Assembly (NCBI RefSeq): GCF_001905445.1
Contig: NZ_LIVQ01000001.1
Location: 1,612,001 to 1,676,000, forward strand
From: Streptomyces sp. CB00455
GTDB lineage: Bacteria; Actinomycetota; Actinomycetes; Streptomycetales; Streptomycetaceae
DNA length: 64,000 nt
Direction of reading: 5' to 3'
The translations under genes and the position numbers were made by a program. Positions 32,839-42,329 of this stretch are shown in pieces. Position 1 is the stretch's first letter. Each line of letters begins with the position of its first letter. The notes under the pieces are model-generated. The model was not told the DNA's origin and did no database searches. It worked only from the letters and a program-made list of their open reading frames with translations.

Positions 32839-34320
32839 TCACACCCTTTTTCCGCCCTCCGCGGACCGGGCGTGCGCGCTCGGCGCGGCGGGGGTGCTCC
32901 ATTCCGGGTGCCCGGGCATGGGCGGGGTGGTCTTCCCGTACAGCCACGGCTCCAGGAAGGCGCCCAGGTCACGGCCCGCCTCCTGCGAGGCGAGGCGTAC
33001 GAAGTCGGCCGTGTCGGCGGTGCCGTCGCGGTGCCCGGCCACCCAGCGGCGCTCGATCCGGTCGAAGGCCGGTGCGTCGACCTCCTGACGCAGGGCGTAC
33101 AGGATCAGGGCGGCGCCGTCGTAGACCACGGGCCGGAACAGCCCGATCTTCTCGCCGGGGGCGGCGGCCTTGGGCGCGGCGGGGGGGCCGCCGGCCGCGC
33201 GCCATTGGTCGGAGCGCTGGTACGCCTCGCGCATGCGCCGTTCCAGGGAGTACTTGCCGAGGCCGTCCGCGTAGAGGGCTTCGTACCAGGTGGCGTGTCC
33301 CTCGTTGAGCCAGAGGTCGGACCAGGTGCGTGGGGCGACGCTGTCGCCGAACCACTGGTGGGCCAGTTCGTGGACCATCACGGACTCGACGTACCAGTCG
33401 GGGTAGCCCTCGCCCGAGAAGAGGCTGTGCTCGAAGAGCGAGAGGGTCTGGGTCTCCAGCTCGAAGCCGGTGGACGCCCGGGCGATCAGCACGCCGTAGT
33501 TCTCGAAGGGGTAGCGGCCGACCCGCTCCTCCATCCAGGCGATGTGCCCGCCGGTCTTCTTCAACCAGGGTTCGAGCCGCTCGCGGTCCTTGGCGGGCAC
33601 CACGTGGCGCAGCGGCAGCCCGTGCGGCCCGGCGCCGTGGACGACGGCGGAGTGGCCGATGGAGACCTGGGCCAGTTCGGTGGCCATGGGGTGGACGGTG
33701 CGGTAGGTCCATGTGGTGTGGGGGCCGACGCGCAGGGCGGGGGTCACCGGCAGTCCGTTCGCGACGACCGTGAGTCCTTGCGGGGCGGTGACGCGGAAGG
33801 TGAAGTACGCCTTGTCGGCGGGGTGGTCGTTGCAGGGGAACACCCGGTGGGCGGCGTCCGCCTGGTTGGCCATGGCCAGGCCGTCCTCGGTGGGTACCCA
33901 GCCGCCGTCCGCGCGCCCGCGCGGGTCGCTGGTGTGGCGGATGGTGATGTGCAGCGGCACGTTCTGCGTGACGGGGCGCGCCGGGGTCAGCACGAGGTCC
34001 TCCCCGACGCTCTCGAACCGCGCCGGCTCGCCGTTGACCTCGGCTGACGCCACCTTGCCGTGGGTGAAGTCCAGGTTGATCCGCTCCAGCGGCCGCAGGG
34101 CGCGCGCGTCGATCACGGTGACCGCGTCGAGGGGGCTGCGGTTGTCCTTGTACGCGAAGGACAGGTCGTACGAGAGGACGTCGTACCCGGGGTTGCCGAG
34201 CTCCGGGAACAGCCGGTCGCCGATGCCCAGTGCCTCCGGCGGGGGGAGCACGGCGGCGACGAGGGTGAGGGAGGCCGCGGCGAGCAGGGCGGCGCGCAGG
34301 CGCGGGGAGGTGAGCTGCAT
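32839..34320 (-). CDS. M1-family metallopeptidase (secreted)
   Basis: A 493-residue gluzincin aminopeptidase. The zinc site is HELAHQWFGD (HExxH, near residue 315) with the third ligand Glu in LWLNEGHATW 18 residues on. The N-terminus (LRAALLAAASLTLVAAVLPP) is a signal peptide, so it acts outside the cell. A typical M1 exopeptidase GAMEN loop is degenerate (RASTGFELETQTLS), consistent with the short M1 subgroup of Streptomyces. ATG at 34320 (MQLTSPRLRA); the upstream extension is not supported. It lies 114 bases upstream of hflX on the same strand. Confidence 0.92.
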   Translation of the reverse strand: MQLTSPRLRAALLAAASLTLVAAVLPPPEALGIGDRLFPELGNPGYDVLSYDLSFAYKDNRSPLDAVTVIDARALRPLERINLDFTHGKVASAEVNGEPARFESVGEDLVLTPARPVTQNVPLHITIRHTSDPRGRADGGWVPTEDGLAMANQADAAHRVFPCNDHPADKAYFTFRVTAPQGLTVVANGLPVTPALRVGPHTTWTYRTVHPMATELAQVSIGHSAVVHGAGPHGLPLRHVVPAKDRERLEPWLKKTGGHIAWMEERVGRYPFENYGVLIARASTGFELETQTLSLFEHSLFSGEGYPDWYVESVMVHELAHQWFGDSVAPRTWSDLWLNEGHATWYEALYADGLGKYSLERRMREAYQRSDQWRAAGGPPAAPKAAAPGEKIGLFRPVVYDGAALILYALRQEVDAPAFDRIERRWVAGHRDGTADTADFVRLASQEAGRDLGAFLEPWLYGKTTPPMPGHPEWSTPAAPSAHARSAEGGKRV

Positions 34321-34477
34321 CCCCCATCGCTTACCAGCGCCTGTGGCACGGCCGCGAACGGCGCGCGAGGGGTCCACCCGAACGGGGCCTTCGGGCGCCG
34401 ACCCGGCCTAGGGAAGGGCCCGTCCCTGCGGGCCTCACACGTTCACCTGCGCCGGCGCGGCAGCGCCCCTGCGCCGC

Positions 34478-36577
34478 CTACGCGCGGCTGACGTCGTAGA
34501 CGCCGGGCACGTCGCGCATGGCGCGCATGAGGGCGGGCAGCCCGGCCGCGTCGGGCAGCAGGAGGGTGTAGGTGTGCCGGACGCGCTGTTCGACGGGCGG
34601 TTCCACGGTCGCGGAGACCACCTCGACGCCCTCCCGGGCGATGGCTTCGGTCAGGTCGGCCAGCAGGTGGGGGCGGCCGAACGATTCCGCGAAGAGCGTG
34701 ACCCGGCAGTCCGCCGTGGCCCGCCAGTGCACGGCGACGGAGGTACGCCCCACCGCGCGCATCCGGGCCACCGCGGAGCAGTGGACGCGGTGCACGGTCA
34801 CGGCCCCGCCCCGGACCAGGAATCCGGCGACGGCGTCCGGCGGCACCGGGGTGCAGCACCCGGCGAGCCGTACGGTCGCGTCCGGCAGGTCGGCGACGGC
34901 GTTGCCCCCGCCGCCCCGCGCCCCCACCACCGACAGCGGGGCCCGCGCGGCCGTGGTGGGGGCCGTCGCCCGGTCGGGATGCGCGTCGAGCCAGCGGCTG
35001 ATGGCGATCCGGGCGGCCGGGGTCCGCGCGTGGTCGAGCCATTCGGCGGCCGGCCCGGAGGAGGCGTCCTGGGCCAGCAGCAGCTGCACGGTGTCCCCGT
35101 CGGACAGCGGCGAGGACAGGGAGGTGAGGCGCCCGTTGACCCGGGCGCCGATACAGCCGTGGGCCGCCTCGCCGTGCTGGGCATAGGCGGCGTCGATGCA
35201 GCTCGCCCCGGCCGGCAGGCTGATGGTGCCGGAGGCGCTGCCGTCCTCCCGGAAGACGGTGATCTCGCGGTCCTGGGCCAGTTCGGCGCGCAGGACGCTC
35301 CAGAAGGTGTCGGGGTCGGGCGCGGACTGCTGCCAGTCGAGCAGCCGGGACAGCCAGCCGGGCCGCGTCGGGTCCACCCGCTCCTCGTACGGGTCGGCGG
35401 GGGCTTCCGGGGCCGCGGTGGGGGCGGTGGCGTAGGGGTTGCCGAGCGCCACGACGCCGGCCTCCGCGACGCGGTGCATCTGCCGGGTCCGCACGATGAC
35501 CTCGGCGACGTAGCCCTCGGGCGTGGCGACGGCGGTGTGCAGCGACTGGTAGAGGTTGAACTTGGGGACGGCGATGAAGTCCTTGAACTCCGAGACGACG
35601 GGGGTGAAGCAGGTGTGCAGCTCTCCCAGGACCCCGTAGCAGTCGGCGTTCTCGCCGACCAGGACGAGGATGCGGCCGAAGTCGGAGCCCCGCAGTTCGC
35701 CGCGCTTTCGGGAGATGCGGTGCACGGAGACGAAGTGGCGCGGCCGGACCTGCACTTCGGCGGTGATGCCGGCTTCGCGCAGGACGGTCCGTACGGAGTC
35801 GGCGATGGCGGGCAGCGGGTCGCGTTCCCCGGCGTGGGCCGCGATGAGCGCGCGGGTGCGCTCGTACTCCTCGGGGTGCAGGATCGCGAAGACGAGGTCT
35901 TCCAGCTCGGTCTTGAGGGCCTGCACGCCGAGCCGTTCGGCGAGCGGGATCAGGACGTCGCGGGTGACCTTGGCGATGCGCGCCTGTTTCTCGGGGCGCA
36001 TCACGCCCAGGGTGCGCATGTTGTGCAGCCGGTCGGCGAGTTTGATGGACATGACGCGGACGTCGTTGCCGGTGGCGACGAGCATCTTGCGGAAGGTCTC
36101 GGGCTCGGCGGCGGCCCCGTAGTCGATCTTCTCGACCTTGGTGACGCCGTCGACGATGAAGCGGACCTCGTCGCCGAACTCCGCACCGACCTGATCGAGG
36201 GTCACCTCGGTGTCCTCGACGGTGTCGTGGAGCAGAGAGGCCGTCAAGGTGGTGGTCTCGGCGCCGAGTTCGGCGAGGATCAGGGTGACGGCGAGGGGGT
36301 GTGTGATGTACGGCTCACCGCTTTTTCTCATCTGCCCGCGGTGCGAGGTCTCCGCGAGGAGGTACGCGCGCCGCAGAACGGACAGATCGGCGTCCGGATG
36401 GTGGGCGCGGTGCGCTTCGGCGACGTGGCCGATGGCGTCGGGGAGACGGTCGCGGGACGTGGGCCCGAGCAGGGCCGCGCGCCCGAGCCGGCGCAGATCG
36501 AGCCTGGTCCGGCCGCGTCTGCGGAGCTCAGGGCGCGTTTCGGAATGTGCTTCGGGGTTCGTGGCCTCTGCACTCAT
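34478..36577 (-). CDS. RelA/SpoT homologue, second Streptomyces type (RshA-like)
   Basis: A 699-residue alarmone synthetase/hydrolase. The hydrolase domain has HRGQMRKSGEPYITHPLAV and LLHDTVEDTEVT (HD motif), so (p)ppGpp hydrolysis looks possible. The synthetase domain is recognisable (SEFKDFIAVPKFNLYQSLHT) but altered: the usual YDLLAVRVI reads SDFGRILVLV (catalytic Asp kept, Arg lost), and the Arg-Pro-Lys-His ATP-site region reads VRPRHFVSVHR. TGS and ACT domains follow, with a shortened linker. S. coelicolor has a similar second RSH protein (RshA) next to RelA. ATG at 36577 follows GGAGGTGCCC. Synthetase activity should not be assumed. Confidence 0.9.
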   Translation of the reverse strand: MSAEATNPEAHSETRPELRRRGRTRLDLRRLGRAALLGPTSRDRLPDAIGHVAEAHRAHHPDADLSVLRRAYLLAETSHRGQMRKSGEPYITHPLAVTLILAELGAETTTLTASLLHDTVEDTEVTLDQVGAEFGDEVRFIVDGVTKVEKIDYGAAAEPETFRKMLVATGNDVRVMSIKLADRLHNMRTLGVMRPEKQARIAKVTRDVLIPLAERLGVQALKTELEDLVFAILHPEEYERTRALIAAHAGERDPLPAIADSVRTVLREAGITAEVQVRPRHFVSVHRISRKRGELRGSDFGRILVLVGENADCYGVLGELHTCFTPVVSEFKDFIAVPKFNLYQSLHTAVATPEGYVAEVIVRTRQMHRVAEAGVVALGNPYATAPTAAPEAPADPYEERVDPTRPGWLSRLLDWQQSAPDPDTFWSVLRAELAQDREITVFREDGSASGTISLPAGASCIDAAYAQHGEAAHGCIGARVNGRLTSLSSPLSDGDTVQLLLAQDASSGPAAEWLDHARTPAARIAISRWLDAHPDRATAPTTAARAPLSVVGARGGGGNAVADLPDATVRLAGCCTPVPPDAVAGFLVRGGAVTVHRVHCSAVARMRAVGRTSVAVHWRATADCRVTLFAESFGRPHLLADLTEAIAREGVEVVSATVEPPVEQRVRHTYTLLLPDAAGLPALMRAMRDVPGVYDVSRA

Positions 36578-36717
36578 GGGCACCTCCGGCGGCTTCGACC
36601 GGCGGTGGCGGGCATGGGGTGAGCCCTCAGGGCCGGTGCCTGATGTTACCGACCCCACCACGTGGCGCAGTCCGTCTCTCGCTCAGCGTGAAACGGATCA
36701 CCCATTAGAGGGAAGCT

Positions 36718-37593
36718 TCAGGCGAAAGCCGTTTCGGTGAGCCAGGCCGCATCGAACTCGCCCGCGGCCACGATCACGGCCGGTCCGGTCATGTCGATCC
36801 GGCCGTCGGGGTGCTCGGTGATGACGAGGGTGCCGCCGGGGAGGTCGACGGTGTAGGTGACCGGGTCTCCGGTGACGGCCGGGTCGGCGCCGTCGCGGCG
36901 GATGGCGGCCACGGCGACGGCGCAGGCGCCGGTTCCGCAGGAGCGGGTCTCGCCGGAGCCGCGCTCGTGCACGCGCATGGCCACGTGCCGGGGGCCGCGG
37001 TCGACGACGAACTCGACGTTCACGCCGGCCGGGTAGGCGGCCTCGGGGCTGAACGCCGGGGCGGTGTACAGGTTCCCGGCGTCGTCGAGGCTGTCGACGA
37101 AGGCCACGGCGTGCGGGTTGCCCATGTCCACGTTGAGCGCGGGCCAGGTCTTCGCGCCGGCGCTGACGGTGACCTCTCCGTCGGGGAAGGCGGCGCGGCC
37201 CATGGAGACGGTGACGTCGCCGGTCTTGTCGAGGTGGACGTGCTTGACACCGCCGCGGGTGGCGACGGCGAGGTCGCCGGGCTCGACGTGGCCGGCGTGC
37301 TGGAGGTAGCGGGCGAAGACGCGGACGCCGTTGCCGCACATCTCGGCGACGGAGCCGTCGCTGTTGCGGTAGTCCATGAACCACTCCGCCTCGCCGGCCA
37401 GGTGTGCGGCCTCGGGGTGGGCTGCGGACCGCACGACGTGCAGGACGCCGTCCGCGCCGATCCCGGCGCGCCGGTCGCACAGCTTCGCGACGGCGGACGC
37501 GGGCAGCTCCAGTGCGTTGTCCGGGTCCGGAAGGATCACGAAGTCGTTCTCGGTGCCGTGGCCCTTGAGGAAGGAGAGGGTGGTGTGCGTCAC
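36718..37593 (-). CDS. dapF: Diaminopimelate epimerase
   Basis: A 291-residue PLP-independent epimerase of lysine/peptidoglycan synthesis converting LL- to meso-diaminopimelate. The two catalytic Cys residues are in AEMCGNGVRVFARYL (near residue 85) and TRSCGTGACAVAVA (near residue 230). The N-terminus LKGHGTENDFV is typical. GTG at 37593 is the start; its ribosome site is weak. It is 124 bases after the RSH gene stop reading in the opposite sense of the window, on the same strand, and 92 bases ahead of the membrane protein gene stop. Confidence 0.95.
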   Translation of the reverse strand: MTHTTLSFLKGHGTENDFVILPDPDNALELPASAVAKLCDRRAGIGADGVLHVVRSAAHPEAAHLAGEAEWFMDYRNSDGSVAEMCGNGVRVFARYLQHAGHVEPGDLAVATRGGVKHVHLDKTGDVTVSMGRAAFPDGEVTVSAGAKTWPALNVDMGNPHAVAFVDSLDDAGNLYTAPAFSPEAAYPAGVNVEFVVDRGPRHVAMRVHERGSGETRSCGTGACAVAVAAIRRDGADPAVTGDPVTYTVDLPGGTLVITEHPDGRIDMTGPAVIVAAGEFDAAWLTETAFA

Positions 37594-37685
37594 CCGCCCA
37601 TGGTACCGAGCCGCTGCTCAGGGGCGCTGCACGGTCCACTGGGCGGTACGGGCGGTATGCGGTACGTGCGGTACGGGTGCGGCGG

Positions 37686-38204
37686 TCAGCGGAGCCGGGC
37701 GACCCGGTACACGGCGAGGGCGACGACGGCCAGCGCGGCGAGGGCGTACAGCGCGGCCATGCGCCAGTCGGGGCGGCGGCCGCTGCCGCGGGGCGGGAGC
37801 CCGGGCCAGGTGTGCCCCACGCGACGGGCGGCCATCATCCCCCAGCCGCCGGCGCAGCAGCTGATCAGGAAGCCGAGCATCGCGACCACGGCTCCGCCGT
37901 CGCCGAACTCGAAGGCGAGCGGGAAGGCGAACATGAGCGAGCCGGCCGCGGCGAGCAGCACGATGGGGGCGATCTGCCACAGGCGCAGGCGGCGCTGGGG
38001 ACGCAGTTCGACCTCGAACTCGGGCCCGGTGACGGCCTCGGCCTGCGCGGGGTCCGGGGTGTCGGGTCCGTCCGGGGTCAGGCGGGCCGGGTCGGCGGGC
38101 AGCCCGAGCCCGGCAGGGCCGTCCGAGGGGTCGAGAAGCTGCGGGTCCGCTTCCCGCCTGGTGTCGTCCCGCCAGGTGTCACGAGGGCCGGCCTCCATCG
38201 CCAC
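37686..38204 (-). CDS. Hypothetical membrane protein
   Basis: A 172-residue protein: ~75 hydrophilic, acidic/Pro-rich residues, then three predicted membrane segments (LWQIAPIVLLAAAGSLMFAF, AVVAMLGFLISCCAGG, MAALYALAALAVVALAVY). A GGGAGG lies five bases before the GTG at 38204, which I prefer to the ATG two codons on. No function recognised. It is conserved by position between dapF and miaA in Streptomyces as I recall. Confidence 0.75.
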   Translation of the reverse strand: MAMEAGPRDTWRDDTRREADPQLLDPSDGPAGLGLPADPARLTPDGPDTPDPAQAEAVTGPEFEVELRPQRRLRLWQIAPIVLLAAAGSLMFAFPLAFEFGDGGAVVAMLGFLISCCAGGWGMMAARRVGHTWPGLPPRGSGRRPDWRMAALYALAALAVVALAVYRVARLR

Positions 38205-38330
38205 GCGCCCTCCCCACTCGGACCCAGTACGCCGCCATGCACTGCCGGTGACCGCACCCGCAGCAGTTTGATGATGGCACGCCCCCGGCCCCGCGACAGG
38301 CGCCCGGGGCTTCCCGATGCCATCACGTGA

Positions 38331-39269
38331 TCAGGCTGTAACCGCTCGTTCGACCAACGACTGCGCGAGTCCGGGGAGTTCCCCGCGGTCGGCGGCGGCG
38401 CCGCTGAGCCAGTGCACCCGGGGGTCGCGCCGGAACCAGGAGTCCTGGCGGCGGGCGAAGCGCTTGGTGGCCCGTACCGTCTCGGCCCTCGCCTCGTCCT
38501 CGGTGCACTCGCCGGCGAGGGCGGCGAGGACCTGCTGGTAGCCGAGCGCCCTGGAGGCGGTGATTCCGTCGCGCAGCCCGCGGGCCTCCAGCGCGCGGAC
38601 CTCGTCCACCAGCCCGTCCTCCCACATCCGGTCCACGCGCCGCGCGATCCGCTCGTCGAGCTCGGGCCGGGCCACGTCGACCCCGATCTGCACGGTGTCG
38701 TAGACGGAGTCGTGGCCGGGCAGGTTGGCGGTGAAGGGGCGGCCGGTGATCTCGATGACCTCCAGCGCGCGGACGATCCGGCGGGTGTTGCCGGGCAGGA
38801 TGGCCTGCGCCGCGGCCGGGTCGACGGCGGCCAGGCGCGCGTGGAGGGCTCCGGGGCCGCGCAGGGTGGCCTCCTGCTCCAGCCGGGCGCGGACCTCGGG
38901 GTCCGTGCCGGGGAACTCCATGGCGTCCAGGGCGCCGCGTACGTACAGGCCTGAGCCGCCGACGAGGACGGGGGTGCGGCCCTCGGCGAGCAGCCGGTCG
39001 ATCTCGGCGCGGGCCATGCGCTGGTACGCGGCGACGCTCGCGGTCTCGGTGACGTCCCAGACGTCGAGGAGGTGGTGCGGGACCCCTCCGCGCTCTTCGG
39101 TCGTCAGCTTGGCGGTGCCGATGTCCATCCCCCGGTACAGCTGCATGGAGTCGGCGTTGACGACTTCGCCGTCGAACCGGCGGGCCAGGGCGACGCCCAG
39201 ATCGGACTTTCCGGCCGCGGTGGGACCGACGACGGCGATGACCCGCGGTGCGGGGGCTGCTTTCCTCAC
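38331..39269 (-). CDS. miaA: tRNA dimethylallyltransferase
   Basis: A 312-residue prenyltransferase that modifies A37 of tRNAs reading UNN codons. P-loop GPTAAGKSDLG (residues ~13-23), ADSMQLYRGMDIGTAK, GGSGLYVRGALD, and RRIVRALEVIEITG. The GTG at 39269 is chosen because it gives the conserved VRKAAPAPRVIAVVG start; longer starts add unrelated sequence. It works with MiaB, encoded 1.5 kb upstream on the same strand; the extradiol-like and two small genes lie between. Confidence 0.95.
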   Translation of the reverse strand: MRKAAPAPRVIAVVGPTAAGKSDLGVALARRFDGEVVNADSMQLYRGMDIGTAKLTTEERGGVPHHLLDVWDVTETASVAAYQRMARAEIDRLLAEGRTPVLVGGSGLYVRGALDAMEFPGTDPEVRARLEQEATLRGPGALHARLAAVDPAAAQAILPGNTRRIVRALEVIEITGRPFTANLPGHDSVYDTVQIGVDVARPELDERIARRVDRMWEDGLVDEVRALEARGLRDGITASRALGYQQVLAALAGECTEDEARAETVRATKRFARRQDSWFRRDPRVHWLSGAAADRGELPGLAQSLVERAVTA

Positions 39270-39395
39270 TGCCCCAGTCTCGCAAACCCCACGGCGTGTA
39301 CCCGATCGGGTTACGTGACGGGGTGGGGGCGGGGTCGTTGCCTTGGCAGGGTTCCGGCCCGGCGTACGCCCGGCGGAGGCCGGTCCGGCCACGGC

Positions 39396-39423
39396 GGAAC
39401 TTCACTCACACGAGTAACGTTAC
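39396..39423 (+). promoter_or_regulatory. Candidate ECF-sigma promoter with GTAACGTTAC palindrome
   Basis: GGAAC at 39396-39400, 18 bases, then GTT at 39419-39421 (GGAAC-N17-CGTT), the shape of an ECF/SigR-type promoter. The -10 side overlaps the exact palindrome GTAACGTTAC (39414-39423), which could be an operator. The expected start lies about 5 bases before the ATG at 39434, so the transcript would have almost no leader. Confidence 0.4.
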
Positions 39424-39433
39424 GGGAGTAGAC

Positions 39434-39646
39434 ATGGGCGTTTTTGATCGGCTTTTTCGTCGTAAAGGACAGGCTGCGGCGCAGGAGGTCGCGGCCGAGG
39501 CCGTGACGGCGGAGTCCGCTGCGGCCGACCAGGCCGGGACCGAGGCCGCGGTGGAGGGTCCGGCGGCGGAAGCCGTGGAGATTCCGAAGCAGCAGTCGGC
39601 CGAGGCGGCCGCGGACAGCGAGGCCGGCGAGGGCGCCCGTACGTGA
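39434..39646 (+). CDS. Small hypothetical protein, 70 residues
   Basis: MGVFDRLFRRKGQ, a basic start, then an Ala/Glu-rich stretch with no fold recognised (AAEAVTAESAAADQAGTEA). The ATG at 39434 is close behind a possible ECF promoter. It precedes a small antitoxin-like protein by 27 bases, so they are likely co-transcribed. Unknown function; the N-terminal MG(V/I)FDRF pattern recurs in small Streptomyces proteins near MT0933-type antitoxins. Confidence 0.7.
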   Translation: MGVFDRLFRRKGQAAAQEVAAEAVTAESAAADQAGTEAAVEGPAAEAVEIPKQQSAEAAADSEAGEGART

Positions 39647-39673
39647 CCGTCATCCGCTGATGAAAGGTGTCCC

Positions 39674-39925
39674 ATGGGCCTGCTGGACAATCTGAAGGCC
39701 AAACTCGCTCCGGCCAAGGAGAAGGTCGGCGACCTCGCGCAGCAGCACGAGGGCAGGATCGGCGAGGGCCTGGACAAGATGGCCAAGGTCGTGGACGGCA
39801 AGACCAAGGGCAAGTACAGCGCTCGGATCACCAGCGCCGAGGGCAAGGCGAAGGACGCCGTAAGCAGGATCGCGCACAAGGACGCTCCCGGCGGGCCGCC
39901 GACGCCGCCGCCGGCGACGTCCTGA
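39674..39925 (+). CDS. MT0933/Rv0909-like antitoxin family small protein
   Basis: An 83-residue Lys/Ala-rich helical protein: MGLLDNLKAKLAPAKEKVGDL, DKMAKVVDGKTKGKYS, ITSAEGKAKDAV. It matches the pattern of the MT0933-type family annotated as antitoxin. The ATG at 39674 follows AAAGGTGTCCC. No toxin gene is nearby, so an antitoxin role is unproven; it may be a stress-responsive small helical protein. The second of two small genes. Confidence 0.65.
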   Translation: MGLLDNLKAKLAPAKEKVGDLAQQHEGRIGEGLDKMAKVVDGKTKGKYSARITSAEGKAKDAVSRIAHKDAPGGPPTPPPATS

Positions 39926-40060
39926 CGACGCGCCCGGAGGGGCGCGGGACCGGCTCCGGCCGTCCCGCGCCCCTGCGCCGTCCCCGGACGGCGCGCCTGC
40001 CCGCCGCTCGCCAGAACGGACGACGGCCAGGACCAGGCGGCGGCCAGGACCAGGCGGCCC

Positions 40061-40768
40061 CTAGGACCAGGTGGCGACGAAGTAGCCCACCCCGTACGGC
40101 GCGTCCTCGTAGAGCAGGCGCCCCTCCAGGCCCGCGCCCTCGGCGGCGCCGGCCAGCACCTGCCAGGGGGCCCGGCCCGCGGCCTGGAGCTCGGAGGCGA
40201 GGGCGGCATCGAGGGCGGCGAGGGCCGCCACGTCGGCGGCGCCCAGCGCACGGGCGGCGGCCGCGTCGAAGGCGGCGGCCCGCTCGTCGAGATAGCCCGG
40301 CGCCTTCACGGTCCGGCAGGCGCTGCCGTCACCCATGACGAGCAGGGCGACCCGGGCGTCACGCGCTGCGAGCTCCCGGCCCGTCCGCAGACACCGCGCG
40401 GAGTCCAGCGCATCGACGACCGCGAACCCTTCCACGGGGGCGGCGCCCCAGCGCGCGCGACGCAGCAGCCAGGCGCCCACGGCCAGCGAAGGGGGCAGCA
40501 GCCGCGGCCCCTCCTCACCCTCCCCCAGCTGTACGCCGGCCTCGACCCCGAATCCGCGGAAGGTGCCGCGGGCGCCCTGGGGGTAGGGCCCGCCGTGGTC
40601 CTCGTCGGCGGCTCCGACCACCACCAGCAGGTCGGGCCGGGAGGCGGCGAGCACCGCGAGGGCGTCGGAGCAGGCGGTGCGGGCGTCGCCGAGTTCGGCG
40701 GCGGCCCCCGAGGCGACCTCCGGCACGAGCAGCGGCGGGGCGGGACAGACGGCGGCGGCTACGAGCAT
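40061..40768 (-). CDS. Class III extradiol dioxygenase LigB-like protein
   Basis: A 235-residue protein of the LigB-like fold annotated in Streptomyces as class III extradiol dioxygenase subunit B-like domain protein. The N-terminal VAAAVCPAPPLLVPEV and DLLVVVGAADEDHGG and the conserved region LLVMGDGSACRTVKAPGYLDERAAAFD are present. The usual iron ligands (HDH pattern) are not clearly kept, so catalysis is doubtful. ATG at 40768. It lies 43 bases after the miaB stop on the same strand, suggesting co-transcription with miaB-miaA. Function unknown. Confidence 0.82.
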   Translation of the reverse strand: MLVAAAVCPAPPLLVPEVASGAAAELGDARTACSDALAVLAASRPDLLVVVGAADEDHGGPYPQGARGTFRGFGVEAGVQLGEGEEGPRLLPPSLAVGAWLLRRARWGAAPVEGFAVVDALDSARCLRTGRELAARDARVALLVMGDGSACRTVKAPGYLDERAAAFDAAAARALGAADVAALAALDAALASELQAAGRAPWQVLAGAAEGAGLEGRLLYEDAPYGVGYFVATWS

Positions 40769-40811
40769 GATCCGCAGCCTAGCCGCCGCGCCGGCAGGGG
40801 GCGGTGAAGGG

Positions 40812-42329
40812 TCAGTCGACGGCGCAGCCGGAGGTGGCCGCCGGGAGCGGCGCCGGGACCCCCAGGGTCGGGATGCCGAGCATGACCCCGGCGGGCCCGG
40901 CCGGGGCGGCGTTGCGCTTCTCCCAGGCGTCGCCGGCGCGGGTGCGGCGCACGAGTCGGGTCGGGCCCTCGGCGAGCAGGTGGTGCGGGGCCGCGTAGGT
41001 GATGTCGACGGTGACCACGTCGCCCGGACGGACCGCCGTCTGCGGCTTCGTGAAATGGACCAGGCGGTTGTCGGGGGCGCGCCCGGAGAGGCGGTGCGTG
41101 GCGCCGTCCTTGCGGCCCTCGCCCTCCGCGACCATGACCTCCAGGGTGCGGCCGACCTGCTTCTTGTTCTCCTCCCAGGAGATCTCCTCCTGGAGGGCGA
41201 CCAGGCGCATGTAGCGGTCCTGCACGACCTCCTTGGGGATCTGCCCGTCCATGTCGGCCGCCGGGGTGCCGGGGCGCTTGGAGTACTGGAAGGTGAAGGC
41301 GTTCGCGAAGCGGGCCTCGCGCACCGTGTGCATCGTCTGCTGGAAGTCCTCCTCCGTCTCGCCGGGGAAGCCCACGATGATGTCGGTGGAGATCGCGGCG
41401 TGCGGGATCGCGGCGCGGACCTTCTCGATGATGCCGAGGAAGCGCTCCTGGCGGTACGAGCGGCGCATCGCCTTCAGGATCGGGTCGGAGCCGGACTGGA
41501 GCGGCATGTGCAGCTGGGGCATCACGTTCGGGGTCTCGGCCATCGCCGCGATGACGTCGTCCGTGAAGTCGCGCGGGTGGGGGGAGGTGAAGCGCACCCG
41601 CTCCAGGCCCTCGATGGACCCGCAAGCCCGCAGCAGCTTGGAGAACGCCTCGCGGTCGCCCAGGTCGGAGCCGTACGCGTTCACGTTCTGGCCGAGCAGG
41701 GTGATCTCGCTGACGCCCTCGGCGACCAGGGCCTCCACCTCGGCGAGGATGTCGCCGGGGCGGCGGTCCTCCTCCTTGCCGCGCAGCGCCGGGACGATGC
41801 AGAAGGTGCAGGTGTTGTTGCAGCCGACGGAGATCGAGACCCAGGCGGCGTAGGCGGACTCGCGGCGGGTCGGGAGCGTGGAGGGGAATGCCTCCAGCGA
41901 CTCGGCGATCTCGACCTGCGCCTCTTCCTGGATGCGGGCGCGCTCCAGCAGCACAGGGAGCTTGCCGATGTTGTGCGTGCCGAAGACGACGTCGACCCAG
42001 GGGGCCCGCTTGACGATCGTGTCGCGGTCCTTCTGGGCGAGGCAGCCGCCGACGGCGATCTGCATGCCGGGGCGCTTGGTCTTCATCGGGGCGAGCCGGC
42101 CGAGGTTGCCGTACAGCTTGTTGTCGGCGTTCTCGCGGACCGCGCAGGTGTTGAAGACGACCACGTCGGCGTCGCCGTCGGAGCCCTCGGGGGCGCGGGT
42201 GTAGCCCGCGCCTTCCAGCAGACCGGAGAGCCGCTCGGAGTCGTGCACGTTCATCTGGCACCCGTAGGTGCGCACCTCGTAAGTTCCCTTGACGTCCACT
42301 GCCGTGCTCCGGTCGCTGCTGCTGGTCAT
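40812..42329 (-). CDS. miaB: tRNA-2-methylthio-N6-dimethylallyladenosine synthase
   Basis: A 505-residue radical-SAM methylthiotransferase that adds a methylthio group to the base prenylated by MiaA. N-terminal Cys residues of the auxiliary cluster are in [23 protein letters not shown] and VGGCLAQKD; the SAM cluster is CNNTCTFC (CxxxCxxC). C-terminal TRAM domain. ATG at 42329. The gene begins the unit containing the LigB-like gene and, further on, miaA. The last ~40 residues are Ala/Pro/Gly-rich and end in CAVD, a Streptomyces-type extension. Confidence 0.96.
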   Translation of the reverse strand: MTSSSDRSTAVDVKGTYEVRTYGCQMNVHDSERLSGLLEGAGYTRAPEGSDGDADVVVFNTCAVRENADNKLYGNLGRLAPMKTKRPGMQIAVGGCLAQKDRDTIVKRAPWVDVVFGTHNIGKLPVLLERARIQEEAQVEIAESLEAFPSTLPTRRESAYAAWVSISVGCNNTCTFCIVPALRGKEEDRRPGDILAEVEALVAEGVSEITLLGQNVNAYGSDLGDREAFSKLLRACGSIEGLERVRFTSPHPRDFTDDVIAAMAETPNVMPQLHMPLQSGSDPILKAMRRSYRQERFLGIIEKVRAAIPHAAISTDIIVGFPGETEEDFQQTMHTVREARFANAFTFQYSKRPGTPAADMDGQIPKEVVQDRYMRLVALQEEISWEENKKQVGRTLEVMVAEGEGRKDGATHRLSGRAPDNRLVHFTKPQTAVRPGDVVTVDITYAAPHHLLAEGPTRLVRRTRAGDAWEKRNAAPAGPAGVMLGIPTLGVPAPLPAATSGCAVD

